DNA from: B30-G6 sp964633115
GTDB taxonomy: Bacteria > Desulfobacterota > Desulfobacteria > Desulfobacterales > B30-G6
Direction: 5' to 3'
Assembly: GCA_964633115.1 (NCBI GenBank)
Contig: CAZWEO010000005.1
Span: 1 to 64,000, forward strand
DNA length: 64,000 bases
Within the stretch, counting starts at the first letter, position 1. Each line of letters opens with the position of its first letter. The notes beneath the pieces are model-generated. The model was given only the letters and a program-made list of their open reading frames with translations, ran no database searches and was not told the DNA's origin. The translations under genes and the position numbers were made by a program. Positions 25,740-34,248 of the stretch are shown one piece after another.

Positions 25740-26363
25740 ATGGCTGTCGTAGATGTTATCAATAGCTCAGGTAAAAAAGTATCACAGGTTGATTTGAACG
25801 ACGATATTTACAATGTACCTGTGAAACCGAGCGTTTTGCATGAAGTGGTAATCATGCAGCAGGCCAGCAAGCGTGCCGGGACTGCATCCACCAAACACCG
25901 TTCGGATGTGACCGGCAGTGGTCGCAAACTATTCCGCCAAAAAGGGACCGGTCGTGCCAGACGCGGCAACATTAAGGCACCGCTGTTGCGTGGTGGCGGC
26001 GTTGCTTTTGGACCCAAACCCAAAAGCTGGGCTTATAAAGTACCCAAAAAAGTCCGCAAGCTGGCTCTAAGAATGGCCCTGAGCAGCAAGTTGCAAACCG
26101 AAGACATTCTAATTCTGGATCAATTCGATCTCGATCAAATTAAAACCAAGGCTTTTCTGGAAGTCGCCGGAAATTTACAGATGAACGATGCCTTGATCGT
26201 AACCGACCAGAAAAATGAAAATCTGGAGCTTTCTTCCCGAAATATACCGGCTATCAAGGTGCTACGATACGAGGGCCTCAATGTCTATGATATCCTGAAG
26301 CATAAAACCTTGGTTCTGCTTGAAGCTTCAGTGATGGCCATTGAAGGGAGGTTGCTCTCATGA
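25740..26363 (+). CDS. rplD: 50S ribosomal protein uL4
   Basis: 207 residues. The exit-tunnel loop is visible as KLFRQKGTGRARRGN followed by RGGGVAFGPKP. In enterobacteria L4 autoregulates the S10 operon. Its stop codon overlaps the rplW start by four bases (ATGA), which implies translational coupling. Confidence 0.98.
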   Translation: MAVVDVINSSGKKVSQVDLNDDIYNVPVKPSVLHEVVIMQQASKRAGTASTKHRSDVTGSGRKLFRQKGTGRARRGNIKAPLLRGGGVAFGPKPKSWAYKVPKKVRKLALRMALSSKLQTEDILILDQFDLDQIKTKAFLEVAGNLQMNDALIVTDQKNENLELSSRNIPAIKVLRYEGLNVYDILKHKTLVLLEASVMAIEGRLLS

Positions 26364-26647
26364 TCCAGTATGACATCATTATCCGTCCGCTGATCACAGA
26401 AAAGACCAGCATCCAGAAAGAGGATTTTAACCAGGTGTCCTTTGAAGTAGATCGACGGGCTAATCGGGTTGAAATCAGACGGGCGATTGAAAAAATATTC
26501 AATGTAAAGGTTGCCGATGTGCGCACGATGCATATCAAGGGCAAAGTCAAACGTCGCGGACGTATCGAAGGCAAACGCAAAGACTGGAAAAAAGCCATTG
26601 TCAAGCTCATGCCGGGCGAACGCATCGATTTTTTTGAAGGGGTATAA
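26360..26647 (+). CDS. rplW: 50S ribosomal protein uL23
   Basis: 95 residues with the motif DIIIRPLITEKTS and the C-terminal RRGRIEGKRKDWKKAIVKL segment. uL23 forms the docking site for trigger factor and SRP at the tunnel exit. Confidence 0.98.
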   Translation: MIQYDIIIRPLITEKTSIQKEDFNQVSFEVDRRANRVEIRRAIEKIFNVKVADVRTMHIKGKVKRRGRIEGKRKDWKKAIVKLMPGERIDFFEGV

Positions 26648-26650
26648 CTA

Positions 26651-26735
26651 CGGTTTTAAGTTTTAGGTTTTAAGTTCAAGCAGATGGCCAATAGCTGATT
26701 GCTACCTAAAACCTAACACCTAAAACTTAAAACCG
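26651..26735. repeat. 18-base perfect inverted repeat between rplW and rplB
   Basis: CGGTTTTAAGTTTTAGGT (26651-26668) is the exact reverse complement of ACCTAAAACTTAAAACCG (26718-26735), with 49 bases between. The right half, with CCTAAAACCTAACACC before it, is nearly the same 30 bases as at 46523-46552, so this is a dispersed repeat that has inserted within the S10 operon. Confidence 0.8.
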
Positions 26736-26770
26736 GAGGGTTCTTCTGGAACCCGACGATGGAGAATATG

Positions 26771-27598
26771 ATGGGTATAAAACGAGTAAAGCCGACATCA
26801 CCGGGACGGCGATTTCAGACGTACGCTTCGAATGATGAGATTACCAAGACTAAACCCGAAAAAAGCTTACTGAAAATTATCAAAAAAAGTGGTGGGCGCA
26901 ATGCCAATGGACGCGTGACGTCCCGGCATCGTGGCGGCGGGCATAAACGCTATTATCGCATGGTTGATTTTAAGCGCGACAAAATTGGCATCCCCGCTAA
27001 GGTTGCTTCCATCGAATACGATCCCAACCGTAGTGCGCGTATTGCGTTATTGAATTATACCGACGGGGAGAAACGTTATATTCTGGCGCCCTTAAATCTG
27101 AACGTGGGGGATCAGGTAATGTCCGGCCCAGATGCTGATATAAAGCCGGGTAATACCCTGCCACTCAAAAATATCCCTTTGGGTACGCACATTCATAATA
27201 TTGAATTGCGCTTGGGAAAAGGTGGACAAATCGTACGCAGCGCGGGCACATTTGCGCAACTGATGGCCAAAGAAGATCGCTATGCCCTGGTTAAGTTGCC
27301 TTCCAGCGAAGTGCGCATGGTTCTACTCAACTGTATGGCAACCGTGGGTCAACTTGGAAACGTAATCCATGAAAATGTTGATCTGGGCAAAGCCGGCCGC
27401 AAACGCTGGTTGGGACGGCGTCCCAAGGTCAGAGGTGTGGCCATGAATCCCGTTGACCATCCCATGGGCGGTGGCGAAGGGCGTTCTTCGGGTGGCCGGC
27501 ATCCGTGTACACCCTGGGGTGTTCCCACAAAGGGTTATCGTACACGTAAAAACAAACGTACCGATAAATTCATCGTCAAGAGACGTTCTAAAAGATAG
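26771..27598 (+). CDS. rplB: 50S ribosomal protein uL2
   Basis: 275 residues from the ATG at 26771 (GGAG six bases upstream); an in-frame ATG at 26759 would add four residues. The C-terminal signature MNPVDHPMGGGEGR contains the histidine near the peptidyl transferase centre. It begins MGIKRVKPTSPGRRF as in the family. Confidence 0.97.
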   Translation: MGIKRVKPTSPGRRFQTYASNDEITKTKPEKSLLKIIKKSGGRNANGRVTSRHRGGGHKRYYRMVDFKRDKIGIPAKVASIEYDPNRSARIALLNYTDGEKRYILAPLNLNVGDQVMSGPDADIKPGNTLPLKNIPLGTHIHNIELRLGKGGQIVRSAGTFAQLMAKEDRYALVKLPSSEVRMVLLNCMATVGQLGNVIHENVDLGKAGRKRWLGRRPKVRGVAMNPVDHPMGGGEGRSSGGRHPCTPWGVPTKGYRTRKNKRTDKFIVKRRSKR

Positions 27599-27672
27599 CA
27601 GGGTCGCGTTGTAGCGCGGCAGTAATATCAAAACCGTAACAGCTGGAAAAAGTAAAAAGCGCAGGAGAAGTT

Positions 27673-27954
27673 ATGCCACGGTCTCTAAAAAAAGGTCCTT
27701 TTATCGACCAGAAGTTAATGAACAAAGTGTTGGCTGCCCAGGCATCCCGAAGCAATCAGGTAATCAAGACCTGGTCCCGGCGATCGACAGTAATTCCCGA
27801 AATGGTGGGTATCACACTGGCGGTTCATAATGGCAAGAAATTCATTCCGGTATTTGTCACTGAAAACATGGTCGGCCACAAATTGGGCGAATTTTCTCCG
27901 ACACGCACCTATTACGGGCACTCCGGAGATAAAAGGTCGAAGTTGAGAAGATAA
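27673..27954 (+). CDS. rpsS: 30S ribosomal protein uS19
   Basis: 93 residues, starting PRSLKKGPFID with the conserved GHKLGEFSPTRTYYGHSGD. It contacts the A-site finger and, with uS13, forms the head of the 30S subunit. Confidence 0.98.
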   Translation: MPRSLKKGPFIDQKLMNKVLAAQASRSNQVIKTWSRRSTVIPEMVGITLAVHNGKKFIPVFVTENMVGHKLGEFSPTRTYYGHSGDKRSKLRR

Positions 27955-27978
27955 TTTATTCAAAAGGGAGTTTCGGTA

Positions 27979-28317
27979 ATGGAGGTCAAAGCGGTAACCA
28001 AATATGTTCGTATTTCTCCTCAGAAAGTGAGAAAATTTGCGGACGTCATCAAGGGAAAACCGGTAGAGGTCGGATTGAACCTACTGCATTTTATGCCCCA
28101 AAAAGCTGCGGGTTTTGTGGAAAAAACGGTTCGTTCCGCTGCTTCAAATGCCGACAACAATCACGGCATCGATGTCGATTCTCTGGTAATTCAAAATTTG
28201 ATTGTCGATCAGGGACCCGTGTTGAAGCGCTTTCGAGCCAGAGCACGGGGGCGTGGTGCCAGGATATTGAAAAGGACGAGCCATATCACAGTCATATTAG
28301 CCGAAAAGGCTTCTTAA
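27979..28317 (+). CDS. rplV: 50S ribosomal protein uL22
   Basis: 112 residues, with KYVRISPQKVRKFADVIKG at the N-terminus and the tunnel hairpin FRARARGRGARILKRTSHI at the C-terminus. The last codons and the stop lie inside the first of two tandem 29/30-base units. Confidence 0.98.
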   Translation: MEVKAVTKYVRISPQKVRKFADVIKGKPVEVGLNLLHFMPQKAAGFVEKTVRSAASNADNNHGIDVDSLVIQNLIVDQGPVLKRFRARARGRGARILKRTSHITVILAEKAS

Positions 28318-28366
28318 CAAGGCTTCATATTAAGAAGGCTTCTTAACAAAGGCTTCATATTAAGAA
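28308..28366. repeat. Tandem duplication over the rplV stop codon
   Basis: A unit starting GGCTTCTTAACAA and ending ATATTAAGAA occurs at 28308-28336 (29 bases) and 28337-28366 (30 bases, one extra A). The first unit carries the rplV stop; the second lies before the rpsC Shine-Dalgarno. Within each unit TTCTTAA and TTAAGAA form an inverted pair. Confidence 0.85.
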
Positions 28367-28390
28367 GGCGTCATAAAAGGAGGAACGAGC

Positions 28391-29047
28391 TTGGGCCAGA
28401 AAGTAAATCCGATTGGATTGAGATTGGGAATCGTAAAAACATGGGATTCCAGGTGGTATGCCGGGAAAAATTATGCGGATTATATCCTCGAGGATGCCAA
28501 TATCCGTAAATTTATCAAGAAAAAACTGTATCATGCAGGAATTTCCCGGATCGAAATCGAACGGTCTGCCAAGCGTGTACGTCTGCGCATATACACAGCC
28601 CGGCCTGGGATTGTGATCGGCAAAAAAGGCGCCGAAATCGAACAACTAAAGCGTGAACTGGAAAAATTGATATCACAGGAAGTTATGATTGATATCCAGG
28701 AAGTACGCAAGCCTGAAATTGATGCGCAATTGGTTGCGGAAAATGTAGCCTTGCAAATCGAAAGGCGGGTGGCTTTTCGGCGCGCCATGAAACGGGGCGT
28801 ATCTTCGGCCATGCGTTTTGGCGCCCAGGGTATCAAGATCATTTGTTCCGGGCGTTTGGGTGGTGCCGAAATGGCGCGTACCGAATGGTACAAAGAGGGT
28901 CGCGTTCCTTTGCATACATTGCGAGCAGACATCGATTATGGTTTCACCGAAGCCAAGACCACATATGGCTTGATCGGTATCAAGGTATTCATTTTTAATG
29001 GCGAGATCCTAGGCAAAGAAGACACCCAGATGGGTGCCCGCGCTTAA
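28391..29047 (+). CDS. rpsC: 30S ribosomal protein uS3
   Basis: 218 residues from a TTG start at 28391, preceded by AAAAGGAGGAACGAGC. The N-terminus GQKVNPIGLRLGI and KH-domain motif PGIVIGKKGAEIE are conserved. It lines the mRNA entry channel. Confidence 0.97.
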   Translation: MGQKVNPIGLRLGIVKTWDSRWYAGKNYADYILEDANIRKFIKKKLYHAGISRIEIERSAKRVRLRIYTARPGIVIGKKGAEIEQLKRELEKLISQEVMIDIQEVRKPEIDAQLVAENVALQIERRVAFRRAMKRGVSSAMRFGAQGIKIICSGRLGGAEMARTEWYKEGRVPLHTLRADIDYGFTEAKTTYGLIGIKVFIFNGEILGKEDTQMGARA

Positions 29048-29136
29048 GGATGATCTCAAAGCGGTTCCAGGCGAATCATCCAAAAAATAAGAGTTTACAA
29101 GCATTTTGATATAGTTGTTACAACAGGAGATAGACC

Positions 29137-29550
29137 ATGCTGAGCCCCAAAAAGGTTAAGTATAGAAAAAAACAAAAAGGAAAAATGAGGGGTCTCGCGC
29201 GCCGGGGGGGTCAGCTCAACTTTGGCGAATTCGGCCTGCAGGCGATAGAGTGCGGAACCATTAGCAATAAACAGATTGAGGCCGCCCGTATTGCCATGAC
29301 CCGACACGTAAAAAGGGGCGGTAAGCTCTGGATTCGGATATTTCCAGATAAGTCATTTACCAAAAAGCCGGCTGAAGTTCGTATGGGCAAGGGCAAGGGC
29401 GCACCCGAGGGATGGGTTGCCGTGGTTAAACCCGGCAGGGTCCTGTATGAGATGTCCGGTGTGACCCGGGAATTAGCCCAAGAAGCCCTGCGGCTTGCTT
29501 CGCACAAACTTTCTGTTAAAACCAAATTTGTGGAAAGGAGTTTGAGCTGA
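29137..29550 (+). CDS. rplP: 50S ribosomal protein uL16
   Basis: 137 residues, with MLSPKKVKYRK at the N-terminus and the loop GKGKGAPEGWVAVVKPG. It contacts the A-site tRNA. The stop overlaps the rpmC start by one base. Confidence 0.98.
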   Translation: MLSPKKVKYRKKQKGKMRGLARRGGQLNFGEFGLQAIECGTISNKQIEAARIAMTRHVKRGGKLWIRIFPDKSFTKKPAEVRMGKGKGAPEGWVAVVKPGRVLYEMSGVTRELAQEALRLASHKLSVKTKFVERSLS

Positions 29551-29750
29551 TGAAAGCCAAGGAAATTCGGGATCTCAGCCCCCACGAACGTCAGCAGAAG
29601 TTGATCGATTTGAAAGAGGAACTATTTAATCTGCGTTTCCAACATGGGATTGGTCAAATTGAAAATCCCACCAAACTCAAAACAACCAAAGCAGAGATCG
29701 CTCGTGTCAAAACGATCATCAAAGAAATTGAAAATCAAACCCAGGAATAG
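29550..29750 (+). CDS. rpmC: 50S ribosomal protein uL29
   Basis: 66 residues, two-helix protein at the tunnel exit, with LFNLRFQHGIGQIENPTKLK. The start overlaps rplP by one base. Confidence 0.97.
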   Translation: MKAKEIRDLSPHERQQKLIDLKEELFNLRFQHGIGQIENPTKLKTTKAEIARVKTIIKEIENQTQE

Positions 29751-29765
29751 GCAAGCATAACGCTT

Positions 29766-30023
29766 ATGAAAACGAGAGGCATGAAAAGACAACAGGTTGG
29801 TACAGTCGTAAGTGATAAAATGGACAAGACGGTGACGGTCCAGGTTCAGAGGCTCGTTAAACACCCGCTTTATGAAAAATATGTTCGCCGACGAAACACC
29901 TTTGCCGCCCATGATGAGGCCAACGAATGTCGGAGCGGAGATGAAGTCCTGATGACGGAATCACGACCCCTAAGCAAAAATAAACGCTGGCGAGTTGCGC
30001 GGATTATTAAAAAAGCTATTTGA
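29766..30023 (+). CDS. rpsQ: 30S ribosomal protein uS17
   Basis: 85 residues with VGTVVSDKMDKTVTVQVQR and the OB-fold core. The start at 29766 (MKTRGMKRQQ) is used; a second ATG at 29781 lacks a properly placed ribosome-binding site. Confidence 0.97.
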   Translation: MKTRGMKRQQVGTVVSDKMDKTVTVQVQRLVKHPLYEKYVRRRNTFAAHDEANECRSGDEVLMTESRPLSKNKRWRVARIIKKAI

Positions 30024-30042
30024 TATATAAAGGAATAGAAAG

Positions 30043-30411
30043 ATGATTCAGGCGGAGACAAAACTGACCGCAGCGGACAATTCAGGCGCCAGGGTACTTT
30101 ATTGCATTAAAGTTCTTGGTGGATCCAGAAGGCGGTATGCAAGTATTGGAGATATCATTGTCGTTTCGGTCAAGGAAGCCATTCCCAATGCCAAAGTAAA
30201 AAAGGGAGATGTTCTCAAGGCGGTTGTTGTCCGTACAAAGAAGGAAATCAGACGGCCGGACGGTTCCTATATACGATTCGACGATAATTCGGCTGTTTTG
30301 ATCAATGCCCAAAAAGAACCAATCGGAACGCGTATTTTTGGTCCTGTGGCACGCGAATTGCGCGCCAAACGATTTATGAAAATCGTTTCATTGGCACCCG
30401 AGGTACTTTAG
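30043..30411 (+). CDS. rplN: 50S ribosomal protein uL14
   Basis: 122 residues, MIQAETKLTAADNSGAR start and GTRIFGPVARELR near the end. It lies at the subunit interface and is the site of RsfS binding. Confidence 0.98.
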   Translation: MIQAETKLTAADNSGARVLYCIKVLGGSRRRYASIGDIIVVSVKEAIPNAKVKKGDVLKAVVVRTKKEIRRPDGSYIRFDDNSAVLINAQKEPIGTRIFGPVARELRAKRFMKIVSLAPEVL

Positions 30412-30437
30412 CCCAGCCGACTTGTGGAGACGAGGAA

Positions 30438-30767
30438 ATGCTAAAAGACAAATTCCATATAAAAAAAGATGACAAGGTAAAAGTCATCACCGGAAAAGAT
30501 AAAGGCAAAATTGGGAAGGTCTTGAAAATCGAAAGCAAGAAACAACGTATTCTTGTGGAGAATATCAATGTTGTTAAGCGCCATACCCGACCGACTGCCC
30601 AAAACAGGCAGGGGGGCATCGTGGAAAGCGAAGCGCCGGTGCCTTGGTCCAATGTGATGTTATTGTGCAGCAAATGTTTGAGCCCCGTTCGGATCCAGAT
30701 GCGGCGCTTGGATGACGGTAACAAAGTGCGCACTTGCAGAAAATGTAACGAAATTATCGATGCATAG
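30438..30767 (+). CDS. rplX: 50S ribosomal protein uL24
   Basis: 109 residues. An N-terminal KOW motif (DDKVKVITGKDKGKIGKV) is followed by a C-terminal pair of CxxC motifs (CSKC and CRKC) that could bind zinc. It starts large-subunit assembly. Confidence 0.97.
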   Translation: MLKDKFHIKKDDKVKVITGKDKGKIGKVLKIESKKQRILVENINVVKRHTRPTAQNRQGGIVESEAPVPWSNVMLLCSKCLSPVRIQMRRLDDGNKVRTCRKCNEIIDA

Positions 30768-30852
30768 TTTGGTGCCGGCCGCAGCTGAAATCAAGATCTA
30801 GCCGGCTTCAGATCCCGGCCTTAAAAAGAGAATTAGGTTCGAGGTATAAAGC

Positions 30853-31392
30853 ATGTCACATATGAAAGAATATTACGAAAAAACGGTTGTGCCCGCTTTG
30901 CAGGAAAAATTTAAGTATAGCAACAACATGCAGGTGCCCAAGATTCAAAAGATCGTTCTAAACATGGGTATGGGCGAGGCCATCCATAACATCAAACTAC
31001 TGGATTCTGCTGTCGAAGAATTGACCGCCATTGCCGGACAACAACCGGTTGTGACCCGAGCCAAAAAATCAATTGCCGCCTTTAAACTGCGAACCGGTAT
31101 GCCCGTGGGCTGCATGGTAACCCTTCGTAAGCAGCGCATGTACGATTTTTTGGATAAATTGGTCAACATCGCGTTGCCACGTGTACGCGACTTTCGCGGT
31201 GTATCCGGCAAGGCCATGGATGGCCGGGGTAATTATTCCTTGGGAATCAAGGAGCAAATTATTTTCCCCGAAATCGATTATGACAAAATCGATAAAATTA
31301 AAGGTATGAATATTAGTATCGTTACAACCGCTCAAACAGATGATGAGGGCAAAGAACTGCTGAAACAGCTCGGAATGCCTTTTAAAAATTGA
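30853..31392 (+). CDS. rplE: 50S ribosomal protein uL5
   Basis: 179 residues with KIVLNMGMGEA and the VTRAKKSIAAFKLR motif that binds 5S rRNA. GAGG eight bases before the ATG at 30853 supports this start. Confidence 0.98.
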   Translation: MSHMKEYYEKTVVPALQEKFKYSNNMQVPKIQKIVLNMGMGEAIHNIKLLDSAVEELTAIAGQQPVVTRAKKSIAAFKLRTGMPVGCMVTLRKQRMYDFLDKLVNIALPRVRDFRGVSGKAMDGRGNYSLGIKEQIIFPEIDYDKIDKIKGMNISIVTTAQTDDEGKELLKQLGMPFKN

Positions 31393-31399
31393 CGGTCTT

Positions 31400-31422
31400 A
31401 TAAAATCGCGCAACGATTTTAT
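31400..31422 (+). other. Short A/T-rich hairpin between rplE and rpsN
   Basis: ATAAAATCG (31400-31408) pairs with CGATTTTAT (31414-31422) around CGCAA. It is almost the same as hairpins at 4773-4801, 36897-36915 and 40512-40534. Confidence 0.55.
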
Positions 31423-31439
31423 TACTGAGGGAGGACAAC

Positions 31440-31625
31440 TTGGCAAAAAAAGCGCTAATTAACAAAGCCGCCAGAAAACCCAAATTCAAAGTGCGGGCAT
31501 ACAATCGCTGTCCCATTTGCGGTCGACCCAGAAGTTTTATTCGAAAATTCGGTATTTGTAGAATCTGTTTTCGTGAGTTCGCATCAAAGGGTAAACTACC
31601 AGGCGTGGTAAAATCCAGCTGGTAA
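31440..31625 (+). CDS. rpsN: 30S ribosomal protein uS14, zinc type
   Basis: 61 residues from a TTG start at 31440 behind GAGGGAGGA. The CPICG and CRIC pairs define the short zinc-binding (type Z) form rather than the 101-residue zinc-free form. Confidence 0.97.
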   Translation: MAKKALINKAARKPKFKVRAYNRCPICGRPRSFIRKFGICRICFREFASKGKLPGVVKSSW

Positions 31626-31702
31626 GCTGACAGGTTGCCAGATCTATGTATGGATCTGGCCGGTAACCAGTTTCATTCGTGAAGTAGGAATAGGAGAGAA
31701 CA

Positions 31703-32101
31703 ATGGCGATGAGTGATCCAATTGCCGATTTGCTGACCCGGGTGCGAAATGCCGGCAAGGCCAAGTTCAACAGTGTCGATATTCCCGGCTCCAAGTTGAA
31801 GTTTGAATTGGCAAAAGTATTAAAGGAAGCAGGATATATCCGTAATTATAAGTTTATCAAAGATAGCAAACAGGGCATTTTACGGATTTATCTAAAATAC
31901 AATGACAACCAGGAACATTCGATTTTGCGGATTGACCGGGTCAGTAAGCCCAGCAAGCGGGTCTATAAAAAAGGCAAAGAGATCCAACCGGTTTATAATG
32001 GTTTGGGTGTTGCGATCGTATCGACCTCCCGGGGGATGATGACAGATAAACGCGCCCGCAAAGAGAATGTTGGCGGTGAGATTATTTGTAACGTCTGGTA
32101 A
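31703..32101 (+). CDS. rpsH: 30S ribosomal protein uS8
   Basis: 132 residues with SDPIADLLTRVRNA at the N-terminus and VSTSRGMMTDKRAR near the end. S8 represses the spc operon in E. coli by binding near rplE. Confidence 0.98.
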   Translation: MAMSDPIADLLTRVRNAGKAKFNSVDIPGSKLKFELAKVLKEAGYIRNYKFIKDSKQGILRIYLKYNDNQEHSILRIDRVSKPSKRVYKKGKEIQPVYNGLGVAIVSTSRGMMTDKRARKENVGGEIICNVW

Positions 32102-32148
32102 GCAAGTCGATTCAAATTTGAACGTTAGAGGACAGTGGAGGTCAACCC

Positions 32149-32688
32149 ATGTCTCGTGTTGGGAAAATGCCGATTCCGGTTTCAGATAGAGTAAAAATTA
32201 CCTATCAGGATAAAGTCCTGACGGTGAAGGGTGAAAAAGGTACCCTGACCAGAGAAATCCATCCAGTCATCGAACTGGACATCAACGCTAATGTGATCCA
32301 GGTCACAATGCTGAAAGAAAACCGAGAGAACCGAGCGCTTCAGGGCATGACTCGTAGCCTGGTTAACAATATGGTAACTGGCGTCAGCAACGGTTTCGAA
32401 CGGGTATTGGAAATTAACGGTATCGGATATCGCGCTGAAATTAAAGGTAAAAGTATTGTATTGAATTTGGGATACTCCAACCCAGTAACATTCGATCTGC
32501 CGGATGGTGTTTCGGCCAGCTCAGAAAAAAACAATATCGTCAAGCTTTCCGCCATCGACAAGGAACTGTTGGGACGCACGGCGGCTTCCATACGACAACT
32601 GAGACCGCCGGAGCCATATAAGGGCAAGGGTATCAAGTATGCCGAAGAGTATGTCCAACGGAAAGCGGGCAAGACAGGAACCAAATAA
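32149..32688 (+). CDS. rplF: 50S ribosomal protein uL6
   Basis: 179 residues, SRVGKMPIPV start, C-terminal signature PEPYKGKGIKYAEEYV. It sits near the sarcin-ricin loop. Confidence 0.98.
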   Translation: MSRVGKMPIPVSDRVKITYQDKVLTVKGEKGTLTREIHPVIELDINANVIQVTMLKENRENRALQGMTRSLVNNMVTGVSNGFERVLEINGIGYRAEIKGKSIVLNLGYSNPVTFDLPDGVSASSEKNNIVKLSAIDKELLGRTAASIRQLRPPEPYKGKGIKYAEEYVQRKAGKTGTK

Positions 32689-32712
32689 CAGAATTAGATT
32701 TAGGATAAAACC

Positions 32713-33081
32713 ATGGGCGCAACAAATCCAAATAAGTTAGCACGATTGAAAAGAAAAAAGCGGATCCGCAAGCAGCTTAATGGAACCGACCAAAAGCCGC
32801 GTATGAGCGTTTTTCGTAGCTCCAAACACATCTATGCCCAGCTAATCGATGATATCAGCGGCAAAACCATTGCGTCGGCCAGCAGTGACGAAAAAGCCAT
32901 TAAAGAACTGCCTAAATTTGAAAATAAGGTGGCAGTTGCCGAGCATGTGGGCAAAGTTTTGGGAGAACGAGCCATTAAAATGGGTCTCAAAACGGTCGTA
33001 TTTGACCGCAACGGTTTTCTATATCATGGCCGTGTCAAAGCGGTTTCTAAAGGTGCCCGCGATGTGGGGCTGGTGTTTTAG
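32713..33081 (+). CDS. rplR: 50S ribosomal protein uL18
   Basis: 122 residues, basic N-terminus KLARLKRKKRIRKQ and C-terminal FDRNGFLYHGRVKA. It binds 5S rRNA with uL5. Confidence 0.98.
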   Translation: MGATNPNKLARLKRKKRIRKQLNGTDQKPRMSVFRSSKHIYAQLIDDISGKTIASASSDEKAIKELPKFENKVAVAEHVGKVLGERAIKMGLKTVVFDRNGFLYHGRVKAVSKGARDVGLVF

Positions 33082-33114
33082 TTGCCGCAACAGTTTAGCT
33101 AAGGAGGCATACCC

Positions 33115-33609
33115 TTGTTCAAACGAGATACAGAAGATAATGAATTTATTGATAAAGTAGTCCATATCAGTCGCGTAGCCAAGGTTGTTAAAGGCGGTCG
33201 CCGTTTCAGCTTTAGCGCTATTGTCGTGGTCGGGGATGGTGATGGCAATGTTGGCTATGGTCTCGGTAAAGCCGGTGAGGTGCCGGAAGCCATCCGCAAG
33301 GGTGTCGAAAAGGCCAAAAAGAATATGTCCCAGGTTGCATTGATTGAAGGAACCATTCCCTTTCAAGTAACGGGTAGATATGGAGCCGGTAAGGTCCTAT
33401 TGGTCCCGGCAGGCAAAGGAACCGGTTTAATTGCGGGCGGTGCTGTGCGTGCTGTGCTGGAGGCCGCCGGCGTCCAGAATATTCTGACGAAATGCTTAGG
33501 TTCTCACAATCCGCACAACATTGTTAAGGCAACCATACAGGGACTTCAGCAACTTCAAACCCGTGAGCAGGTTGCGGCCAGACGGGGCATTCCTGTTGAA
33601 GATCTATAA
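33115..33609 (+). CDS. rpsE: 30S ribosomal protein uS5
   Basis: 164 residues from a TTG start at 33115, behind AAGGAGG. The double-stranded RNA-binding fold carries RVAKVVKGGRRFSFSA and GSHNPHNIVKAT. It matters for decoding accuracy and mRNA helicase activity. Confidence 0.97.
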   Translation: MFKRDTEDNEFIDKVVHISRVAKVVKGGRRFSFSAIVVVGDGDGNVGYGLGKAGEVPEAIRKGVEKAKKNMSQVALIEGTIPFQVTGRYGAGKVLLVPAGKGTGLIAGGAVRAVLEAAGVQNILTKCLGSHNPHNIVKATIQGLQQLQTREQVAARRGIPVEDL

Positions 33610-33623
33610 TCGAGGAAGAACGC

Positions 33624-33821
33624 ATGGCTGATAAATTAAAGGTTACACTTGTTAAAAGTATGATTGGTAGACCAGAAAAACACCGCAGGGTGCTTCGCGG
33701 GATGGGCTTCCGCAAAATGAACCGAACCGTGCAGCTAGAGGACACCGCGAGCATAAGAGGGATGATCAACGCGGTTTCTCATTTAGTCAAGGTTGAGGAG
33801 AATAGCGATGAAATTAAATGA
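33624..33821 (+). CDS. rpmD: 50S ribosomal protein uL30
   Basis: 65 residues with KVTLVKSMIGRPEKHRRVLRG. The 3' end overlaps the rplO start by 14 bases. Confidence 0.97.
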   Translation: MADKLKVTLVKSMIGRPEKHRRVLRGMGFRKMNRTVQLEDTASIRGMINAVSHLVKVEENSDEIK

Positions 33822-34248
33822 ACTCTCCCCGGCGGTTGGATCAAAGTCTAACCGCAAACGTTTGGGCCGCGGCGTCGGATCGGGTAGTGGAAAAACGGCC
33901 GGGCGTGGTACCAAAGGTTACAACAGTCGATCCGGCGGCGGTGTTCGGCCAGGTTATGAAGGCGGCCAGATGCCCATCCACCGAAGACTTCCCAAACGGG
34001 GCTTCACCAATATTTTTGCCAAGAAGATTGCGACTATTAATATACGCGATTTAAAATGTTTCGAGAGCGGCAGCGTTGTCGATGAAGCCGCTTTGGTAGG
34101 CCGTGGTTTGGTTAAAGGTGTTCGGGACGGCATCAAGCTCCTGGGTATTGGCGAGATTGACTACCCCTTGACGATTAAAGTCAACAATGCCAGCAGCAGC
34201 GCCAAGCAAAAAATTGAAGCTGCCGGCGGCAGTATCGAGGTCGTATAA
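33808..34248 (+). CDS. rplO: 50S ribosomal protein uL15
   Basis: 146 residues from ATG 33808 (MKLNELSPAVGSKSNRKRLG), with GAGGAG upstream inside rpmD; a start at 33793 would add five non-conserved residues. The glycine-rich segment GRGTKGYNSRSGGGVRPGYEGGQMP is typical and is broken here only by citation length. The stop overlaps the secY start by one base. Confidence 0.97.
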   Translation: MKLNELSPAVGSKSNRKRLGRGVGSGSGKTAGRGTKGYNSRSGGGVRPGYEGGQMPIHRRLPKRGFTNIFAKKIATINIRDLKCFESGSVVDEAALVGRGLVKGVRDGIKLLGIGEIDYPLTIKVNNASSSAKQKIEAAGGSIEVV

